From positions 1 through 10,215 of the forward strand of contig CAYVUV010000005.1 in NCBI GenBank assembly GCA_964455095.1: a stretch of 10,215 nucleotides of DNA. The letters are read 5' to 3'. The position numbers and the translations under genes are program-made. The first letter of the stretch is position 1. Each line of letters opens with the position of its first letter. Source of the stretch: CAYVUV01 sp964455095 (GTDB taxonomy: Bacteria; Desulfobacterota; Binatia; HRBIN30; CADEER01). The notes below the pieces were generated by a model. That model was not told where the DNA came from and made no database searches. It saw nothing but the letters and a program-made list of their open reading frames with translations. Of this stretch, positions 6,796 to 10,215 are shown piece after piece.

Positions 6796-6803
6796 GCGCT
6801 TGA
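6700..6803 (+). pseudogene. Fragment of a GMC oxidoreductase C-terminus
   Basis: In the plus frame, repeat B encodes the last 34 or so residues of a GMC protein (FPTSLGAPPQITTAALGDRT, continuing to NWSTLSA), ending at TGA 6801-6803. It has no start codon, ribosome site or flavin domain, so it is a relic. Its stop differs from that of the intact gene (LSA versus LTT at the terminus). On the opposite strand the same DNA supplies the last residues and the stop codon of the frameshifted secreted-protein gene. Confidence 0.85.
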
Positions 6804-7327
6804 GGGGGGGCGTCAGCGGCTTGGCGATGAGCCGCGCCGTTTCCTTGGCGTCCGTCTCCATCGCCTGGTTCAATCGTATGCTCGAGCTGATGGAGTCGAT
6901 GTCGATCTGCAGCGGATCGTCTGCGTCCTCGAATTCGCGCGTGCCGTCAATCACCTGCGTCAGCACGATACTGCCGCGGTCCTCCCGCCAGGCGAAGACG
7001 AGATACTGGTAGAAGTGTGGGCAGGCGTGACACGCATGCGGATTCAACGTTCCGGCGATCGATGACGCGATCGCCACTGGTAATGATCAGCGAAACGCCG
7101 AAGAGCGGGTCGCCCATCCCAGACGTCTCTTGGGGCAATACGGAGCGGAGCAACAGGGCTTGTCCCGGCTCAAGCTGGTCTCCGAACTTCAAGTCGATCT
7201 GCCGTCGCAGTGTCCACTCCTTTGTGTCAAACGGGACGCTCGTCTCTGCTCCGGCGCGGGCGGCTGAGCTCAGGACGACGACGAAGGCGGCAAGACACCC
7301 CAACGACCAAGCTCCCCGTTTCCTCAT
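6772..7327 (-). pseudogene. Frameshifted secreted protein of unknown function
   Basis: Starting at ATG 7327, the frame encodes a textbook Sec signal peptide (MRKRGAWSLGCLAAFVVVLS, then SAARA, cleavage near residue 26). A mature segment with DTKEWTLRRQIDLKFGDQLE and PLFGVSLIITSGDRVI follows. Around 7020-7075 coding character passes to the frame shifted by one base. That frame continues with HACHACPHFYQYLVFAWRED and IVLTQVIDGTREFEDADDPL and ends at TGA 6772. Third codon positions are G/C-rich in the first frame before the switch and in the second after it, so I read this as one gene of about 185 codons with a one-base shift. The shift is either a real mutation or an assembly error. The 3' end runs antisense into repeat B. 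I recognise no family. There is no clear start ribosome site, and the frame is also continuous with the ceramidase upstream. Confidence 0.6.
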
Positions 7328-8338
7328 GGACCGCTGCGCCAGTGCGTTTCTCTCGTCGTGGCCGAACGTCATCTCGTGACTCGATCCCGATTCCGATACC
7401 GAACCCGACCCCGATTCATTCGGGCCTTCGCCAAGCATCAGTGGATGCTTTTGTTCGGCGCGTTTTAGGGTGTGGCTCGATCCGTCGCGGCGCCGTCGCT
7501 GCGAGCGGTAGAGGCGATAGAGGGCCCACACCGCCACGGCATTCAGGACATGCCACATGGCGTGTCCCTGCAGCGCGGATCTCGGCTCGCACAGAGGGCC
7601 GCCGGTACGACTGGCGATCCAGATCGTGAAGGCGAGGAGGAAGCTCCCAAGCGCCAACCCCAGCCAGCCGCGCTCGTACTCCTGGCGCTCGCCGCCGAGC
7701 ACGATGCGCGCCTCCAGTGCTGCGTACGAGGCCAGCGACAGACCGAACAAGAGGTTTCCCGAGAACGCCGGGACGTCGAAGACGAGCTGCGTGGTCAGCG
7801 GCGCCAACACCGCGAGGAGCACGAGCACGAAGGCGCCGCGATCGAGCTCGGCCAGGCGTGTGCATGCGTACGCGATGGTGAAGGCCACCCACAGATACAT
7901 CGAGAACACGTCGACCTTGCCGCCGCACACCGTCGTGGTCGCGTGCAAGGCCATACTGGCGGGTCCGAGAAACATCGCGGTGCAGGCGTAAAGGGTCGGG
8001 TAGAAGAAGGAGGCCGTCATGCGGTTCGGTGCACCATCGGCGGGCGAGCTCAGATCTCGATAGGCACGCCGGCTCACCAGCGCGCCGGCCACCAGGAAAG
8101 AGAGGTTCGACCAGGTGTTGGCGGGCTGCTTGATCAGTCCCGCATGGGACGCCTCACAGTAGACCAGCCCGGCGCTGCCGCTTTCCCCGAGCCAGCCGGC
8201 GGCGACCAGCGCGGTGACCCCGGCGAGGGCCAGGGCACCGACCGCGGCCGGCACGACGAGAACGAGCCTCGCCGGCCGCGGGTCCGATCCCCACAGCCCG
8301 TGCGGCCGAGCCGCCTCTTTCGGATCCGCGGTCGCCAT
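6947..8338 (-). CDS. Ceramidase-family (CREST) membrane protein, in-frame fusion to secreted-protein domain
   Basis: From ATG 8338 the protein has 463 residues. The first 280 or so are a multi-pass membrane protein of the alkaline ceramidase family, whose members are zinc amidases cleaving ceramides in the membrane. The set of metal and catalytic residues is complete and correctly spaced: E62 in YCEASHAG, S128 and H132 in FLGPASMALHA, D143 in GGKVDVFSMYLW, and H259 and H263 in QGHAMWHVLN. QPANTWSNLSFLVAG (71-85) is also typical. Seven or so hydrophobic segments are visible. Normal homologues end just after LYRLYRS (about 272-278). Here the frame continues without a stop through a Gly/Ser linker (about 306-321) into a signal-peptide-like segment and the secreted protein, ending after the frameshift at 6947. 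The stop separating two genes has probably been lost. A second start, ATG 8410, would add 24 residues from a duplicated block. The true substrate is unproven. Confidence 0.82.
   Translation of the reverse strand: MATADPKEAARPHGLWGSDPRPARLVLVVPAAVGALALAGVTALVAAGWLGESGSAGLVYCEASHAGLIKQPANTWSNLSFLVAGALVSRRAYRDLSSPADGAPNRMTASFFYPTLYACTAMFLGPASMALHATTTVCGGKVDVFSMYLWVAFTIAYACTRLAELDRGAFVLVLLAVLAPLTTQLVFDVPAFSGNLLFGLSLASYAALEARIVLGGERQEYERGWLGLALGSFLLAFTIWIASRTGGPLCEPRSALQGHAMWHVLNAVAVWALYRLYRSQRRRRDGSSHTLKRAEQKHPLMLGEGPNESGSGSVSESGSSHEMTFGHDERNALAQRSMRKRGAWSLGCLAAFVVVLSSAARAGAETSVPFDTKEWTLRRQIDLKFGDQLEPGQALLLRSVLPQETSGMGDPLFGVSLIITSGDRVIDRRNVESACVSRLPTLLPVSRLRLAGGPRQYRADAGD
7381..7416. repeat. Degenerate hexamer tandem repeat (CCGATT-like)
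   Basis: The plus strand reads CCGATT, CCGATA, CCGAAC, CCGACC, CCGATT at 7387-7416, preceded by a degenerate unit TCGATC at 7381. On the minus strand it encodes the Gly/Ser/Glu linker SGSGSVSESGSS between the ceramidase and the secreted protein. Low-complexity DNA like this is more typical of a spacer than of a conserved protein. Confidence 0.75.
7433..7454 (+). terminator. Hairpin with short T-run inside the fusion linker
   Basis: AAGCATC (7433-7439) and GATGCTT (7444-7450) form a perfect 7-bp stem with loop AGTG, followed on the plus strand by TTG and further T residues. It looks like a weak intrinsic terminator for the plus strand, but no plus-strand gene lies nearby. Its position between the two halves of the fused ORF supports the idea that this stretch was once intergenic. 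Confidence 0.3.
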
Positions 8339-8364
8339 TTCTGAGGATCCCTGTGCTCGGGTGA
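8331..8364. repeat. 34-bp direct repeat, copy 1 (over start ATG 8338)
   Basis: This block matches 8403-8436 at 32 of 34 bases, with an offset of 72 bp (exactly 24 codons). On the minus strand it encodes TRAQGSSE followed by the start ATG GCG AC at 8338, and it includes the AGGGA that could serve as a distant ribosome site. Confidence 0.9.
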
Positions 8365-8370
8365 AGTGCG

Positions 8371-8667
8371 CTACGCCGCCGGGCAGTGCGCGCGGTTCAG
8401 ATGTCGCCATTCCTGAGGGTCCCTGTGCTCGGGTGAGGACAGCGCTACCAACCCGAGCCTCGATCCGCGCCAGAAGATGTCAGGAACCGAGACGAGGAAG
8501 CCGTCGTCCGCCCACGCGTCCGCCAGATCGCGCATCTCCTGATCCGTGCCGAAGAGGGCGGTGATCAGCAGGATCCCTGGTGCCTTTGCCGCGCCATTCG
8601 GACCGGTCAGATACCCGTCGAATGTCTCGCCGTCCCGCGTCGTGAATCGCACATCCATACCAGGCAT
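8371..8667 (-). pseudogene. Dienelactone hydrolase family, N-terminal fragment
   Basis: The first 67 or so residues match dienelactone hydrolases (alpha/beta hydrolases that open lactone rings in aromatic-ring degradation). They carry a beta-hairpin with DGETFDGYL, then GILLITALFGTDQEMRDLAD around the oxyanion strand, and DDGFLVSVPDIFWR. Homologues are about 230-290 residues and carry a Cys/Ser-Asp-His triad further on. Here similarity stops at FWRGSR near 8460 and the frame ends at TAG 8371 after 98 residues, running through copy 2 of the 34-bp repeat. The catalytic residues are therefore missing and the gene is a truncated relic. The start (ATG 8667) has a good GGGGG ribosome site, 12 bp after the monooxygenase stop, so it was once the next gene in that operon. 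Confidence 0.75.
8403..8436. repeat. 34-bp direct repeat, copy 2 (over ATG 8410)
   Basis: This second copy is 72 bp from copy 1. On the minus strand it again ends in ATG GCG AC, giving an alternative ceramidase start at 8410 (TRAQGPSG before it). The same bases are read in another frame by the dienelactone hydrolase fragment (SSPEHRDPQEW). Confidence 0.9.
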
Positions 8668-8679
8668 CGTGTCCCCCTT

Positions 8680-9864
8680 CTAGAAGCCGTAGTCGGGAAG
8701 GTCGATGTCGTCGCGCAGGTCGCGGCCGAAGAGAAGATCCGCCACGCACGGGATCCGCAAGAGCCGACTGAGCAGGTTGCGGAGCGCGATGCCGACGGCA
8801 CTCTTGGGGGCGAACGACGAGGCGAATTTCGCCGCCGACTCCTGCTTGCGTTTCAGAAACGGCATCATGCGCTCCTGATAACGCGCGAAGGCCGCGACGT
8901 GGTCGCCCCCGCAGGCGTGCAACTCGCCTCCCAGGACATACGCCTCGGCCATGGCCAGCCCGGTTCCTTCGCCGGCCAGGAGGGAGACACAGGCGGCGGC
9001 GTCGCCGATCAGCGCCGTGCGGCCTTCGGCCCAGCGCGCCATTCGAATCTGGCTGACGCGGTCGAAATAGACGTCGCTGGCCTGCTCCATTGCCACGAGG
9101 ATCTGCGGGGCTTCCCAGCCGACATCGGCAAAGACGTCCCGCAGCACCGCCTTGCGTTCCAGGTCGGTCGCAGGACTCCCGGTGGCCAAGTACCGGTCGA
9201 GGAAAACAAACAGGAAGAGCGTCCGGTCGTCGCGCATCGAGAATCGTGAAATTTGTCTTCCCGGCACCCCGTGGCTGACATACAGGAGCTCGTCGCGCGG
9301 CCGATAGCCCGCGATCTCGAACGCGGCGACATGATACCCCAGGGAGACTTCGAACCCGGCGTCGGGCCCGAACACCAGCTGGCGGATGCGCGAATGTAGC
9401 CCGTCGGCGCCGATGATCAGATCGACCTCGCGCGGCGCGGCATGCTCGAAACTGACCCGCACGCGGTCACCCTCATCCGTGATCCCCGCAATGGAGTCGC
9501 CAAAGATGGTCTCGACCTTGCCGTTCAGGGCGCGATAGATTTCGGCCGCCAGGTCTGAGCGTCGCAGGCTCGTAAAGCGGCCTTTGGTCATCCGGCCGAG
9601 CACCTCGACCGGGAAACCGCCGCTCGTATGACCTTGCCGGTCGACGAGACGAACCTCTCTCACCTGGTATCCCAGCTCTTTGATGCGGGGGATGAGGCCC
9701 ATCTTCTCGGCAATGTCGTAGCCGACGCCCCAGAAGTCGATGACATAGCCGCCGCTGCGCAGCTGCGGCGATGCCTCGACGAGCAGGACCTCGTGACCGG
9801 ACTCCCGCAACCAGTAGGCAAGCGTCGGACCGGCGATGCCGGCCCCGTTGATGACAATCCTCAC
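8680..9864 (-). CDS. FAD-dependent monooxygenase (PHBH/TetX-like group A)
   Basis: The product has 394 residues, a full-length single-component flavin hydroxylase that uses NAD(P)H and O2. It has the N-terminal dinucleotide fold VINGAGIAGPTLAYWL (4-19) ending in E30, and conserved R101 in SLRRSDLA. The DG motif IIGADGLHSRIRQ (150-162) contacts FAD and NAD(P)H. The GD motif TALIGDAAACVSLLAGEGTG (283-302) binds the FAD ribityl chain. The last 40 or so residues (ALRNLLSRLLRIPCVADLLF) form a C-terminal helical region common in TetX-like members. Substrates in the family range from phenols and polyketides to tetracyclines, and none can be assigned here. The start is GTG 9864, whose GTGA overlaps the TGA stop of the GST-like gene upstream, implying translational coupling. 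The dienelactone hydrolase fragment follows 12 bp downstream, which suggests an aromatic-compound catabolic or detoxifying operon. Confidence 0.9.
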   Translation of the reverse strand: MRIVINGAGIAGPTLAYWLRESGHEVLLVEASPQLRSGGYVIDFWGVGYDIAEKMGLIPRIKELGYQVREVRLVDRQGHTSGGFPVEVLGRMTKGRFTSLRRSDLAAEIYRALNGKVETIFGDSIAGITDEGDRVRVSFEHAAPREVDLIIGADGLHSRIRQLVFGPDAGFEVSLGYHVAAFEIAGYRPRDELLYVSHGVPGRQISRFSMRDDRTLFLFVFLDRYLATGSPATDLERKAVLRDVFADVGWEAPQILVAMEQASDVYFDRVSQIRMARWAEGRTALIGDAAACVSLLAGEGTGLAMAEAYVLGGELHACGGDHVAAFARYQERMMPFLKRKQESAAKFASSFAPKSAVGIALRNLLSRLLRIPCVADLLFGRDLRDDIDLPDYGF

Positions 9865-10172
9865 AACCGCTGCAAGTTGCGGTAGGCCCCGTCCGGCATG
9901 CCCTTCGTCAGCACGCGCAGGGCAAGGTCCGGAGCTTCGCGGAACAACGGCGTGACTGCGGCGGCGCGCAGACTCGGGCCCAGCACCTCGTCAAAATAGT
10001 CTTCCAGCTCGAGCGCACGGCGACGTTGCGCCGGGTCCTTTGGGTACAGCGCAGGGTCGGACTGCCGCTGCTCGAGCGCGGCAATGATCGCCGTCGAGTC
10101 GCCGATCGGCTGGCCGTCGAGGAAGAGGACAGGCTGCGAGAAGGGGATGTGCCAGAGCAGCGGCAGACTCAT
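9861..10172 (-). CDS. Glutathione S-transferase-like protein, internally deleted
   Basis: From ATG 10172 there are 103 residues. LLWHIPFS (5-12) looks like the first strand and active-site region of a GST thioredoxin fold. PVLFLDGQPIGDSTAIIAAL (14-33) is the later cis-Pro and glutathione-binding part (here D25-S26). In normal GSTs about 40-50 residues separate these two blocks; here they are joined by one residue, so an in-frame internal deletion is likely. ALYPKDPAQRRRALELEDYF begins the helical C-terminal domain, but the protein ends after YRNLQRL, well short of the usual 200-250 residues. It is probably inactive as a GST. The frame is open to the window edge with no ATG further upstream, so a longer 5' end cannot be excluded. 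Its stop codon overlaps the monooxygenase start (GTGA). Confidence 0.7.
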   Translation of the reverse strand: MSLPLLWHIPFSQPVLFLDGQPIGDSTAIIAALEQRQSDPALYPKDPAQRRRALELEDYFDEVLGPSLRAAAVTPLFREAPDLALRVLTKGMPDGAYRNLQRL

Positions 10173-10215
10173 GGATTTCTTCGAGCCGTCGCTACGGCGC
10201 AAGGACCTGCTCGTG

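Noticed and set aside
5958..6803. Plus-strand ORF running through the methyltransferase into the GMC fragment
   Set aside because: Most of it is antisense to the methyltransferase. Only its last 34 codons, those in repeat B, are homologous to a real protein.
7381..7416. Possible CRISPR or minisatellite array
   Set aside because: The units are only 6 bp, degenerate and without spacers, so this is simple low-complexity sequence.
7472..8344. Plus-strand ORF of 290 codons opposite the ceramidase gene
   Set aside because: Its composition is that of antisense, whereas the minus strand has the complete ceramidase metal-site residues.

Overview
The window is high-GC bacterial DNA with tightly packed genes on both strands. 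Purine-rich ribosome binding sites, a Tat signal peptide, GTG starts and strong G/C bias at third codon positions suggest a high-GC Gram-negative lineage, for example a deltaproteobacterial or Binatota-like environmental organism. This placement is an inference from style and is not a taxonomic call.

Layout. Positions 1-1541 (minus) hold the N-terminal half of the transcription-repair coupling factor Mfd, cut by the window edge. Its leader carries a terminator-like hairpin. Diverging from it is a stand-alone receiver-domain response regulator (1694-2095, plus). Then come an XRE-family regulator (2119-2535, minus) and, divergent from that, a PLP-dependent enzyme of the ACC deaminase/D-cysteine desulfhydrase family (2649-3761, plus). 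Next is a two-gene oxidoreductase unit: a Tat-exported gluconate-2-dehydrogenase-subunit-3-like protein (3805-4353) and a GMC flavoprotein with three clustered cysteines (4370-5902). The small subunit probably carries the flavoprotein to the periplasm.

From about 5800 to the right edge the DNA looks rearranged. The last 96 bp of the GMC coding region recur at 6700-6795, 901 bp downstream. The two copies bracket a class I SAM-dependent methyltransferase gene on the opposite strand (5952-6632). The second copy is a headless gene fragment and forms the antisense 3' end of the next minus-strand gene. That gene encodes a secreted protein broken by a frameshift, and it is fused in frame to a ceramidase-family (CREST) membrane protein. 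A duplicated 34-bp block lies at the 5' end of the ceramidase gene and supplies two alternative start codons.

Further right, all on the minus strand, lie a dienelactone hydrolase fragment, an intact FAD-dependent monooxygenase and a glutathione S-transferase-like gene lacking much of its thioredoxin fold. These three read as a catabolic or detoxification operon in which only the monooxygenase is whole.

I saw no CRISPR array, tRNA, rRNA, transposase or phage gene. The most noteworthy features are the repeat-flanked methyltransferase with its adjoining gene fusion and decay, and the hairpin in the mfd leader. I did not find a convincing new multi-gene system.
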